From contig DATKMG010000747.1 of NCBI GenBank assembly GCA_035541995.1, positions 1 through 10,417 of the forward strand: a stretch of DNA of 10,417 nucleotides, read 5' to 3'. This DNA is from DATKMG01 sp035541995 (GTDB lineage: Bacteria > Acidobacteriota > Terriglobia > Versatilivoradales > Versatilivoraceae). Shown one piece after another: positions 1 to 6,238 of the stretch. Numbering within the stretch: the first letter of the stretch is position 1; every line of letters begins with the position of its first letter. Position numbers and translations under genes: made by a program. The notes beneath the pieces are model-generated. The model was not told the DNA's origin, did no database searches, and was given only the letters and a program-made list of their open reading frames with translations.

Positions 1-685
1 CGGCGGATGCAGTACCCGTAGTTTTGGCAAGTCTTTTTCGTAACAAGACGTAAACAGCTCCACCCCCTCCGTCGTTGAGTCGAGCCGAGGTATAAGCCAT
101 CACGTGGCGGCTCATCCTTCGACTGCTCAGCCACTTCTGCAGATGTTCTTTAAGCGTGGGCTGGCCCTCCGAAGAATTGTGCCCACGGCCGTGGATGATT
201 CGGACGCAACCGAAACCACGCATCAGGCTAGACCTCACAAACCGGAAAAGGCTGACTCGAGCCTCCTCAGCATTCAGCCCATGGAGATCCAGATGCGCCT
301 GTACCGAGAAACGGCCTGCCCTCAAACGATCGACCAGGAAGCGCCCATCTGGATGAGGCGTGCCTTCGATGTACTCCCCACTTGACCTCAAGTCGACGGT
401 TCCTTTGCCCATAATAAACTCAGTCAGGAGCCGGAGTCCTTCGTCTTCACTTTGCTGAGGGTTGTGTATCTCCACGGGCGGGGGGGAGCACCGTGTTGGA
501 ACAGAACTCCAGCCCAGGGAGGTAATATCCCTCATGGAGTATTGGAAAAGCTCTTCGTCGTTGAGATCGTCAGGCAGAGTTTCTTCACTCGGGAAGGGTT
601 TCGCTTCCGGCTGTCCCTCCCCAAGGGGATACTTTCGAAGCAATCCCCTTAGCTCTTCAAACCGTTTGTAGACGGCCAGCTTCAT
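1..685 (-). CDS. Smr-domain (Smr/MutS2 C-terminal type) protein, 3' end cut by window edge
   Basis: An open frame enters from the left edge and starts at ATG 685-683 on the minus strand, giving 228 codons without a stop. A G-rich stretch just upstream can serve as ribosome site. The N-terminal 85 residues are acidic and poorly conserved. Residues about 98-110 (VDLRSSGEYIEG) precede a clear Smr domain at about 131-217: LDLHG (132-136), HGRGHNS (165-171) and the glycine-rich GGGGAVYVLLR (206-216). Smr domains are known as nucleic-acid-binding and often nicking modules, found at the MutS2 C-terminus and as free-standing proteins; the LDLHG and HGRG motifs are the conserved parts of the active region. 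No MutS ATPase part is present, so this is the stand-alone kind. Only a few residues should be missing at the C-terminus. Its exact role is unknown. Confidence 0.88.
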   Translation of the reverse strand, partial: MKLAVYKRFEELRGLLRKYPLGEGQPEAKPFPSEETLPDDLNDEELFQYSMRDITSLGWSSVPTRCSPPPVEIHNPQQSEDEGLRLLTEFIMGKGTVDLRSSGEYIEGTPHPDGRFLVDRLRAGRFSVQAHLDLHGLNAEEARVSLFRFVRSSLMRGFGCVRIIHGRGHNSSEGQPTLKEHLQKWLSSRRMSRHVMAYTSARLNDGGGGAVYVLLRKRLAKTTGTASA

Positions 686-995
686 ATCCCACCCCCTGAA
701 GCATTGTGGAATGGTCTTGATTCATCTTAACGGAACTCCTTAGGAATGTAACCCAGTTTCTCCCAGGGCCTGGTCATTTCCGACGCCTTAGTACACTATT
801 CCATAAATAAGACGACGTGTTTGGAGTGCGGCAGGCGGGGCCCGTTATTTCCCCGTAGCGCACAATCCCATAACAGTGCTGAGTCAGAAGCTGTGACATA
901 GCCTTGACAAAGACACTGGAATCCTTTTAAAAAAGAATGCATCCCCGAGAGCGGTACTTGAAATTTGCCGCGGGAGTATGGAAGAGGAGGCACCT
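686..995. other. Divergent intergenic region between Smr gene and 159-aa gene
   Basis: This stretch separates two divergently transcribed genes. I see no credible gene in it; short open frames on either strand lack domain signals and good ribosome sites. It holds the candidate plus-strand promoter at 904-931 and the Shine-Dalgarno site of the downstream gene at 983-990. No clear minus-strand promoter for the Smr gene could be picked out. Confidence 0.6.
904..931 (+). promoter_or_regulatory. Candidate sigma-70 type promoter for the 159-aa gene
   Basis: A perfect -35 hexamer TTGACA lies at 904-909, followed after 16 bases by TTTAAA at 926-931, which matches four of six positions of the -10 consensus. 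Transcription would begin near 938, about 58 bases before the ATG at 996. The -35 is convincing; the -10 is only fair. Confidence 0.45.
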
Positions 996-1475
996 ATGTC
1001 AAACGAGAACCAGAGCAGAACTCCCGGGGGAACCCTCGAAGAGGCCATGGCCAGCGCATGGGAGCAGCTTTCAAATCACTATAATGAAGTTCGAGCAAAG
1101 CAAGGACTTCTCTGGAACCGGGTCAATTCGATTGACATTTTGAATACTTTCCTCGCTCTCCATGGCAAATTGGCTTCGAAATTCAATTCGGAATATGCCC
1201 AGCTAGAAAAGATACGAGTCCAGGATGCAATGGTCAGATATCAAAATGGCCAGCCTCAACTGGCTGAAGAAATCCCAACCGATCTGGCTGAACTTCCCGA
1301 ATCCCAGAATCATGCGATTTGTTGGGAACAGGTTTTGGCCAGTTACTGTGACATACACGGACGCCTGAAGGTGGAATTGCGAGCCTGGAATCAAGACGAT
1401 TACCGGCAATTCGAGTCCATAATCTCGAACCTCCTCCAGCGTACCCTCATCAGGAAGATTTCGACGTCGAATTGA
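996..1475 (+). CDS. Hypothetical protein, 159 aa, soluble, helical
   Basis: I do not recognise this family. The ATG at 996 is preferred over the in-frame ATG at 978 because a near-perfect AGAGGAGG (983-990) sits five bases ahead of 996. The product is hydrophilic, with no signal peptide or membrane segment, and is rich in Glu, Gln and Asn. Residues about 14-75 look like a long amphipathic helix or pair of helices (LEEAMASAWEQL and onwards), then a proline-containing linker near 88-103 and a second helical part at 107-153. There are only two cysteines (109, 118), with no metal motif. It stands alone: the Smr gene is divergent upstream and the permease operon begins 299 bases downstream after its own promoter-like sequences. 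The strong ribosome site and uninterrupted frame argue that it is real; the function is unknown. Confidence 0.7.
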   Translation: MSNENQSRTPGGTLEEAMASAWEQLSNHYNEVRAKQGLLWNRVNSIDILNTFLALHGKLASKFNSEYAQLEKIRVQDAMVRYQNGQPQLAEEIPTDLAELPESQNHAICWEQVLASYCDIHGRLKVELRAWNQDDYRQFESIISNLLQRTLIRKISTSN

Positions 1476-1587
1476 GAGTCGCCTCACTTTTCTTCCCGCC
1501 AGATTGCGCAAAATCGCCTATGGAACAGTCAATTTTGACGCAATCTGTAGTTGTGCAAAATGTCAGGCATCACAAGATGTTGACGGA

Positions 1588-1603
1588 TTGTCATTTTGGA
1601 CAA
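1588..1603. promoter_or_regulatory. Operator-like palindrome TTGTC-N6-GACAA
   Basis: The sequence TTGTCATTTTGGACAA has perfect 5-base arms around a 6-base centre. An upstream CAAAATGTCA (1556-1565) is an inverted near-copy (9 of 10) of the TGTCATTTTG part at 1589-1598. Dyads of this TGTC/GACA form are common binding sites for dimeric regulators, including enhancer-binding proteins. I looked for a sigma-54 promoter downstream and found no site with the required GG-N10-GC spacing, so the cognate factor is unknown. Confidence 0.35.
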
Positions 1604-1620
1604 CTGAAAGGGGTTCAGAG

Positions 1621-1636
1621 ATCTGGCAAGCCAGAT
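1621..1636. repeat. 16-base perfect inverted repeat ATCTGGC-AA-GCCAGAT
   Basis: Seven-base arms (1621-1627 and 1630-1636) flank a two-base centre. It lies about 140 bases ahead of the permease start. The tiny centre favours an operator over an RNA hairpin. No regulator gene lies next to it. Confidence 0.4.
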
Positions 1637-1711
1637 TGAGGGCCCCGACAAGGCATCGTCTGTTTCTCCCCTGCTGGTCTTTCATTAACTGTCATAGGGG
1701 AGCGGAACCTT

Positions 1712-1738
1712 TTGACTTCTCTGAGCGTACTTTAAGAT
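1712..1738 (+). promoter_or_regulatory. Possible promoter of the permease operon
   Basis: TTGACT at 1712-1717 (five of six matches to the -35 box) and TAAGAT at 1733-1738 (four of six to the -10 box) are 15 bases apart, slightly short of the usual 17. Transcription from here would start near 1745, about 30 bases before the ATG at 1775. It is the best promoter-like pair I could find in the leader. Confidence 0.3.
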
Positions 1739-1774
1739 CAGTTCAGGTTGTGGCCGGGAAACTCGGGGGGATTT

Positions 1775-3046
1775 ATGTATCTGATTGAAAGCACAAGTGA
1801 ATTATTCCGCCAAACCATTTCCACTCTCTGGCGCAATAAAACCCGCAGTTTCCTGACCATGTTCGGGATTGCCTGGGGTATTGCGTCGCTCGTACTGATG
1901 TCGGCACTTTGTGACGGTTTCCGCCAGGGACAGCGAAAGAACATGGAACAGCTGGGAAACAATTTCGTCATGATTTTTGGGGGCCGAACTGAACGGCAGG
2001 CAGGAGGCCAGCGAGCAGGGCGAGACATCTTCCTCAATGAATCTGATTTGCCCACACTCAGGGAGCAATGCCCTGGAATTTCAGTGGCTGGTGGGGAGAC
2101 CAAGCGTTATGGGACAACAGTTTCAAGTGATTTCAATTCCGGGGAGTTCTTGAATGTCGGTGTCACCCCGGATTACTTGAGACTGAGGAACCTGCCGGTT
2201 GATCAAGGCCGTCAAATTTCTCAGAACGACGTGGATGAAGCACGAAGGGTTTGTGTTCTGGGCTCGTCGGTTCGAAAACAGCTCTTTGAGGAACGACCAC
2301 AAGTGATTGGCCAGAGAGTTCGGATCAGCGGGCGGCCCTACCAGGTTGTGGGACTAATGAGCGAGAAAAATCAAAACAGCTGCTACGATGGCTGGGACAA
2401 CGACAAAGTCCTACTGCCGGCCACGGCCCTTCGACGCGATTTTCCTCCCAATCGGGAAACCTTTACAGAAGGGCGTCTTGAAGCTCTTCTTTACAGGCCG
2501 ACGGACGTACGACAATGGAAGGAAGCCAGGCACCAGGTCAAGAAGGTCTTAGGCAGTATTCACGGGTTTGATCCCGAGGATGAATCGGCCCTCTATTTCT
2601 GGGACACGGTCGAGGATGCAGAGTTGTTCGACAAGGTTTTTGATGCCACTGAGATTTTCTTGGCCTTGATATCCCTGATCACGATGAGCCTTGGGGGCAT
2701 CGGGATTATGAACACCATGATGATGTCCGTTTCCGAGAGAACCAATGAGATAGGTTTGAAGAAAGCATTGGGGGCAACCCGGCGGCGAATCCTATTGGAT
2801 TTCTTTGTGGAAGGCCTGTTCTTAGCGGTACTGAGCGGTGCCTCGGGCCTTTTCCTAACCTGGTCGTTTACGTCTGCAGTTAACTTGCTGCCTATGCCAG
2901 CCATGTTTTCCGGGCTGCCTATTGCTCTCAGCACATTCCTGGGAGCCTTGCTGGCCCTGGCCACGGTTGCAGTTCTGTCGGCAATACCTCCTGCGTGGCA
3001 CGCATCCTCCTTAACTCCCGTGGAGGCGTTGCGTTATGAACGATGA
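1775..3046 (+). CDS. MacB/FtsX-family ABC transporter permease, first of a pair
   Basis: The product is 423 residues from ATG 1775, which follows a GGGGGG run by four bases; the frame could also start at TTG 1748, which lacks a spaced ribosome site. The layout is that of MacB-type permeases: a basic N-terminus, one membrane helix at about 25-45, a large extracytoplasmic core at about 46-290, and three C-terminal helices at about 293-315, 341-366 and 383-407. The cytoplasmic coupling loop ERTNEIGLKKALGA (321-334) and the terminal PVEALRYE are typical of the FtsX/MacB family. The core begins with a G-x-T-x-x-Q-A-G-G-x-R-A-G-R motif (70-83) shared with the next gene. Such permeases work as dimers with a separate MacB/LolD-like ATPase and move molecules from the membrane or periplasm by mechanotransmission. 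The substrate cannot be told. No ATPase gene is nearby. Confidence 0.9.
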   Translation: MYLIESTSELFRQTISTLWRNKTRSFLTMFGIAWGIASLVLMSALCDGFRQGQRKNMEQLGNNFVMIFGGRTERQAGGQRAGRDIFLNESDLPTLREQCPGISVAGGETKRYGTTVSSDFNSGEFLNVGVTPDYLRLRNLPVDQGRQISQNDVDEARRVCVLGSSVRKQLFEERPQVIGQRVRISGRPYQVVGLMSEKNQNSCYDGWDNDKVLLPATALRRDFPPNRETFTEGRLEALLYRPTDVRQWKEARHQVKKVLGSIHGFDPEDESALYFWDTVEDAELFDKVFDATEIFLALISLITMSLGGIGIMNTMMMSVSERTNEIGLKKALGATRRRILLDFFVEGLFLAVLSGASGLFLTWSFTSAVNLLPMPAMFSGLPIALSTFLGALLALATVAVLSAIPPAWHASSLTPVEALRYER

Positions 3047-3137
3047 TGGAAACAACCAGAGGCTCTTCGCCGCGAATCAAATACCAGTTTCCACCCAGGA
3101 TGGAATGATCGCTAGTGATTTGGTGGAGATCTTCTGA
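3036..3137 (+). CDS. Possible 33-aa mini-ORF overlapping the end of the first permease
   Basis: An ATG at 3036 overlaps the last 11 bases of the first permease in another frame and reads 33 codons to TGA 3135-3137. GGAGG at 3022-3026 lies nine bases ahead, but these bases also encode the conserved V-E-A of the permease tail, so the ribosome site may be accidental. The peptide is hydrophilic and unrecognised, although its last part (DGMIASDLVEIF) faintly recalls the start of LolD-type ATPases. It is in the same frame as the second permease, separated from it by this single TGA. It could be a coupling peptide, a relic, or nothing. Confidence 0.2.
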   Translation: MNDDGNNQRLFAANQIPVSTQDGMIASDLVEIF

Positions 3138-3149
3138 TTGGGGAACAGT

Positions 3150-4409
3150 ATGAATCGGAAGTTAATTCTTTTCGAAGCATGGATGTCACTGAAATTCCGT
3201 AAGAGCCGGACCTTCGTAACAGTGATGAGTCTGGGCTGGGGGCTGGCTTGCTTCATCATTCTAATCTCTTACGGTCAAGGTTTTGGTCAGGCACTTCGGA
3301 CATCTTTTCTGGCGATCGGCCAGGATTTGATTGTCATGTTCAACGGGCAGACCAGCCAGCAGGCCGGAGGACTGCGTGCTGGGCGAAGGACTCATCTCCG
3401 ACTCGATGACATTGACGCCATTCGAGAGGCCGTGCCTCTGGTTGGCGCCATTTCCCCTGAAATCCTGAATTACGACATGGGAGTTGTGCGTGGGAACCGT
3501 GAGAAGCACTATACCATTCGGGCGGTCCTGCCGGAGTATTACCAGATCCGGAACATGGCGCTTACTTCTGGCAGGTGGTTCAATTACGAGGACAGTCATT
3601 CGCGCGCCCGGGTTGCCGTCCTCGGGGCTACTGTCGCCAAAGAGCTTTTCAGCGGTATTCCCCCTGTCCAGGAGGACATTTTTATCCGGGGTCAACGCTT
3701 CACAGTCATCGGGACACTGGATACCAAGGTCCAAATTGCCAATTACAGCAGACCAGATAACAACTGCATTTTCCTGCCTTACGAAACCATCTCCATCTAC
3801 CGCGATATAAGCTATCCTGATCTCATCGCCTGGACACCCATTACAGGGAGAGTTCGCGAGCTGGCGATAGACCAGGTTCGGGCAACCCTGGCAGGAATCC
3901 ACCGTTTCTCACCGACGGACACCAAGGCGGTCGAGATTATCGCCTTTAATCAGTTCTTGAGCCTAGTCGATGGGATGGCTATTGCGCTGAAACTCTTGCT
4001 GGGTTTTGTTGGATCATTGACCTTGGCCATTGGCGGTGTTGGACTCGCCAATATCATGCTGACCTCGGTTATTGATCGAACCCGTGAAATCGGAATGCTG
4101 AAGGCCATTGGGGCGCGGAAGAGAGCCATTCTGTCCCAATTTGTGACCGAGGCGCTGATGATTGTGGGAATGGGTGAGTTGGTGGGGGTAACAGTCGGGA
4201 TCCTGGTGACACTGGCCCTTGGTTCCATGCCTCTATGGGGGGCCATCTTTAAAGATGCTGGCACGAAGGGTGATCTTCAGCTCCAGGTATCTGTTGGATC
4301 GATCCTTGTGTCCAGCCTCGTGCTTCTTTCCGTGGGGCTAATTGCGGGAATCGTGCCCGCGATGAAGGCCGCACGCCTGGATCCAATCGAAGCGCTGCGC
4401 TATGAGTGA
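3150..4409 (+). CDS. MacB/FtsX-family ABC transporter permease, second of a pair
   Basis: The product is 419 residues from ATG 3150, chosen because GGGGA lies five bases before it; an in-frame TTG at 3138 has no such site. It is a paralogue of the preceding permease with the same plan. One helix lies at about 21-45, an extracytoplasmic core at 46-278 carries GQTSQQAGGLRAGR (66-79), and helices follow at about 279-302, 331-357 and 381-405. DRTREIGMLKAIGA (309-322) is the coupling loop and DPIEALRYE ends the protein. Identity between the pair is concentrated in the motif, the coupling loop and the C-terminus; the cores differ, which suits a heterodimer with specialised halves. The gap from the first permease is 103 bases and carries no terminator, so co-transcription is likely. 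As a full transporter it needs an ATPase encoded elsewhere. Confidence 0.9.
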   Translation: MNRKLILFEAWMSLKFRKSRTFVTVMSLGWGLACFIILISYGQGFGQALRTSFLAIGQDLIVMFNGQTSQQAGGLRAGRRTHLRLDDIDAIREAVPLVGAISPEILNYDMGVVRGNREKHYTIRAVLPEYYQIRNMALTSGRWFNYEDSHSRARVAVLGATVAKELFSGIPPVQEDIFIRGQRFTVIGTLDTKVQIANYSRPDNNCIFLPYETISIYRDISYPDLIAWTPITGRVRELAIDQVRATLAGIHRFSPTDTKAVEIIAFNQFLSLVDGMAIALKLLLGFVGSLTLAIGGVGLANIMLTSVIDRTREIGMLKAIGARKRAILSQFVTEALMIVGMGELVGVTVGILVTLALGSMPLWGAIFKDAGTKGDLQLQVSVGSILVSSLVLLSVGLIAGIVPAMKAARLDPIEALRYE

Positions 4410-4436
4410 GCCCTTTTTCATGAAAATGCGGTTTTC

Positions 4437-4512
4437 AATGTGGGAGCAGCGCTCCTGCGCGGCGACCGGCGAGGTTTGTACTGGTCGCCGCTCGGAGATC
4501 GGCTCCCACATT
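4437..4512. repeat. REP/BIME-like long inverted repeat
   Basis: The arms begin AATGTGGGAGC (4437-4447) and end with its exact complement GCTCCCACATT (4502-4512). Inside, GCGGCGACCGG on the left is matched by CTGGTCGCCGC on the right with few mismatches and one gap, leaving an apex around CGAGGTTTGTA. The left arm also carries its own small hairpin GGAGC-AGC-GCTCC. An ATGAAAATG at 4420-4428 is mirrored by CATTTTCAT at 4509-4517, extending the symmetry with an offset. The TGTGGGAGC head and CGACCGG tail resemble REP sequences mobilised by REP-associated (RAYT) transposases in gammaproteobacteria. Position just after the permease stop fits the usual REP location at operon ends. Confidence 0.6.
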
Positions 4513-4604
4513 TTCATCGGCCGTGGTAACCCGGAAGAGGTCAAGGGGAGGTCAGTGAGTGCTCTCTCGCGAAGGTCATTCTTAGAAGGGATTTCGCCGG
4601 GTCA

Positions 4605-4686
4605 GGGGACCCCGCCTGCAACGTGCTTGCAGAGCCGTCGGATTCTTTGTAGGCCGCGCCCACACGCGGTCAGCAGCCTTGGCTGC
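4605..4686. repeat. Cluster of four short perfect hairpins
   Basis: In order: GGGG-A-CCCC (4605-4613); CTGCAA-N5-TTGCAG (4616-4632); CCGCG-N6-CGCGG (4654-4669); and GCAGCC-TT-GGCTGC (4673-4686). For the minus-strand Tad-like operon these lie 43-125 bases past the stop, a place where transcript-end structures are expected. The absence of a T-run on either strand argues against intrinsic termination, and two of the four have loops too small to form well in RNA. Confidence 0.4.
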
Positions 4687-4728
4687 CGGGGGTTGCCCCA
4701 TTATGGAGAATGGCAGTCAGTTCGTTGC

Positions 4729-6216
4729 CTACTTGCTCAATCGGATCAATTCATTGCGCAGGGCCTGGAAGGCGGGTCCCACGTCGGCAGCCGTCTGGGC
4801 AAAATAGTACTTTCCCGCCAACTGGGCAGCATTGTAATCCGCGGAGGTCTTGTCGTTGGCAATGCGCTTGAGGATATCCTCGGGGAGTTCAGGGATGGTC
4901 CCCAGATTATAGTGAATAAGGAGTCCCATACCGATGGTATAAATCCGAATGGGATAGTCGCCTGTGCCCGGGTATTCGCTCCGGGCCGCATTGGCAATAA
5001 TTTCCAGGAGATTGCGCGCAGCGTTGTTGGTGTTCCAGACGTCTGCCGGGTATCTGCCTGTCCCCAGATCTTGATTTCGCAGCCCCCGCCCCGGCTTCGG
5101 TGCATTCTGGGCAATCCCGTTGACAGTCAGGGTCGCAGTCTGCAAGGGGAAAGAGGTCGGGATGCCTGAACTGCGGTGATTGACGTGGTTGCTGTTTAAA
5201 GGCAATAGAGGCACTTGAGTTATGATATCCGCCGGCAATGCGGAATCCCATCGACTTACCTGCAGGCTATAGTTAGGGCTCGCGCCACATGTTAAGCAAC
5301 CCGGATCAAAAAGCCCAGCCAGGTATGGCCTGTCCCAGGTTTGGCCATCCGGATCCGGGAGATTCTTCGGAAAGTCGTAGGTTCGATAACCCTTGGTTAA
5401 TCCCGGTGCAGCTTCATATAGTCCGGGGACACTGTTGGAACATCCGTCCGTGAAGAGAACAATCACCCTGAGGCCCGACTGTGAGCCAACAGGGACCGAC
5501 CTCAATTCATCCCAGCCCCGGTATATGCCCTCGACCATGGCAGTACTTCCCCCGGGAAGTCCGCCTGGAATTGCGCCAGTCACATTGGCCTTCACAAACC
5601 CTCGCGAGGAAGGCATTTGAGCCGCTGCCGGTACGGTTGCACCGTTACTGAAGAGAACGAGAGAGATCCGGTCGTTGGTCTCATCGAACGAATTGACAAA
5701 GCTCACGGCCGCGTCATGTACTTGCGTCCATTGTGACCCTATAGAACTGGAGCAGTCGAGAACTAGCGACAAATCGACCAGCTTCCGTCTGGCCTCACCT
5801 TGGCTGGCCACCGTCAACTGCTGGAATCCCCCGATTTTCATGAATGTGGTTGGCAAAACCGCGCTGGCCTGGATAGAAATGATGTTTGCTCCACTAGTTG
5901 CATCATAGGTCTTATTGAAGAAATTCGGGTCAGAAGCAGGGTCGGTCACCGACGAGGTCCCAAGATAACCACTCGGGAAATTGGCCCGAAAGATGCGAAT
6001 GGCTTCGTCTTTCTCAGGTGTGGAGCTGTTATTCAGCGCCCGCGCCGCAGCCAGTGCTGCCCCATCGACCGCTTTGGTCAGTTGAGCTTTGATCACATAT
6101 CCTCTGCCCAGGTCGATCGCCAGGCCGGCAAACAAAAGCATTACAACTAAAACCCCCGCAAAGTAAAAGAGGACTATCCCCTTCTCATTCGGTTTTCCTA
6201 TCGCTTGGTGAGTCAT
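4729..6216 (-). CDS. TadG-like protein with von Willebrand factor A domain
   Basis: The product is 495 residues; ATG 6216-6214 follows AAAGGG by about ten bases. Residues 14-35 form one membrane helix right after NEKG, the usual TadE/TadG N-terminal arrangement, then AIDLGRGYVIKAQLTKAVDGAALAAARAL (33-61), typical of TadG-like proteins (Flp pilus assembly). A vWA domain begins near 147. Its metal site is seen as D154-x-S156-x-S158 (LDCSSS), T225 in GGSTAM and D257 in FTDG, and a later strand is IRIYTIGMG (423-431). Between D257 and that strand lies an insertion of about 165 residues with CLTC (307-310), much longer than in a minimal vWA domain. The protein should be anchored in the inner membrane with vWA outside, binding partners through a divalent metal. 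It is the last gene of a three-gene operon, 22 bases after the TadE-like gene. Confidence 0.85.
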   Translation of the reverse strand: MTHQAIGKPNEKGIVLFYFAGVLVVMLLFAGLAIDLGRGYVIKAQLTKAVDGAALAAARALNNSSTPEKDEAIRIFRANFPSGYLGTSSVTDPASDPNFFNKTYDATSGANIISIQASAVLPTTFMKIGGFQQLTVASQGEARRKLVDLSLVLDCSSSIGSQWTQVHDAAVSFVNSFDETNDRISLVLFSNGATVPAAAQMPSSRGFVKANVTGAIPGGLPGGSTAMVEGIYRGWDELRSVPVGSQSGLRVIVLFTDGCSNSVPGLYEAAPGLTKGYRTYDFPKNLPDPDGQTWDRPYLAGLFDPGCLTCGASPNYSLQVSRWDSALPADIITQVPLLPLNSNHVNHRSSGIPTSFPLQTATLTVNGIAQNAPKPGRGLRNQDLGTGRYPADVWNTNNAARNLLEIIANAARSEYPGTGDYPIRIYTIGMGLLIHYNLGTIPELPEDILKRIANDKTSADYNAAQLAGKYYFAQTAADVGPAFQALRNELIRLSK

Positions 6217-6238
6217 CGTTTCATTACCCTTTCATGGC

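Larger units (their letters stand above)
1476..1774. other. Leader region upstream of the permease pair, repeat-rich, no gene seen
   Basis: About 300 bases without a credible gene. An open frame at 1504-1788 lacks a ribosome site, overlaps the permease start and has no recognisable content. The region instead holds three related TTGYGCAAAAT-like motifs (1504-1514, 1551-1561, and an inverted copy with one extra base at 1532-1543). Further on are a spaced palindrome TTGTC-N6-GACAA (1588-1603), a 16-base palindrome with 7-base arms (1621-1636), and a possible promoter at 1712-1738. Confidence 0.6.
4410..4728. other. Gene-free gap between convergent operons, rich in inverted repeats
   Basis: The permease operon (plus) and the Tad-like operon (minus) end facing each other across 319 bases. 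The gap holds no credible gene. Its left part is a long REP-like inverted repeat (4437-4512) and its right part a run of short hairpins (4605-4686). None is followed by a proper U-tract, so classic factor-independent terminators are not evident. The long repeat ends in CACATTTTCAT, which could help 3' end formation. Confidence 0.65.

Noticed and set aside
104..385. Plus-strand open frame opposite the Smr gene
   Set aside because: It is antisense to a frame with unmistakable Smr motifs and has no domain signal of its own.
1623..1639. Sigma-54 promoter (CTGGCAAG...TTGA)
   Set aside because: The TGGCA-like half is present, but the required GC ten bases after GG is absent and the sequence is better explained as a palindrome.
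1504..1788. 94-codon plus-strand frame ahead of the permease
   Set aside because: It has no ribosome site, no recognisable content and runs into the permease start; the DNA looks regulatory.
3261..3902. 213-codon minus-strand frame inside the second permease
   Set aside because: It is antisense to strongly conserved permease sequence, with no start signal or family resemblance.
4616..4690. Degenerate integron attC site
   Set aside because: No GTTRRRY core or integron cassette context could be found; simple hairpins suffice.
4402..5169. 255-codon plus-strand frame
   Set aside because: It crosses the REP-like repeat and then lies antisense to the vWA gene; the composition is that of a shadow frame.
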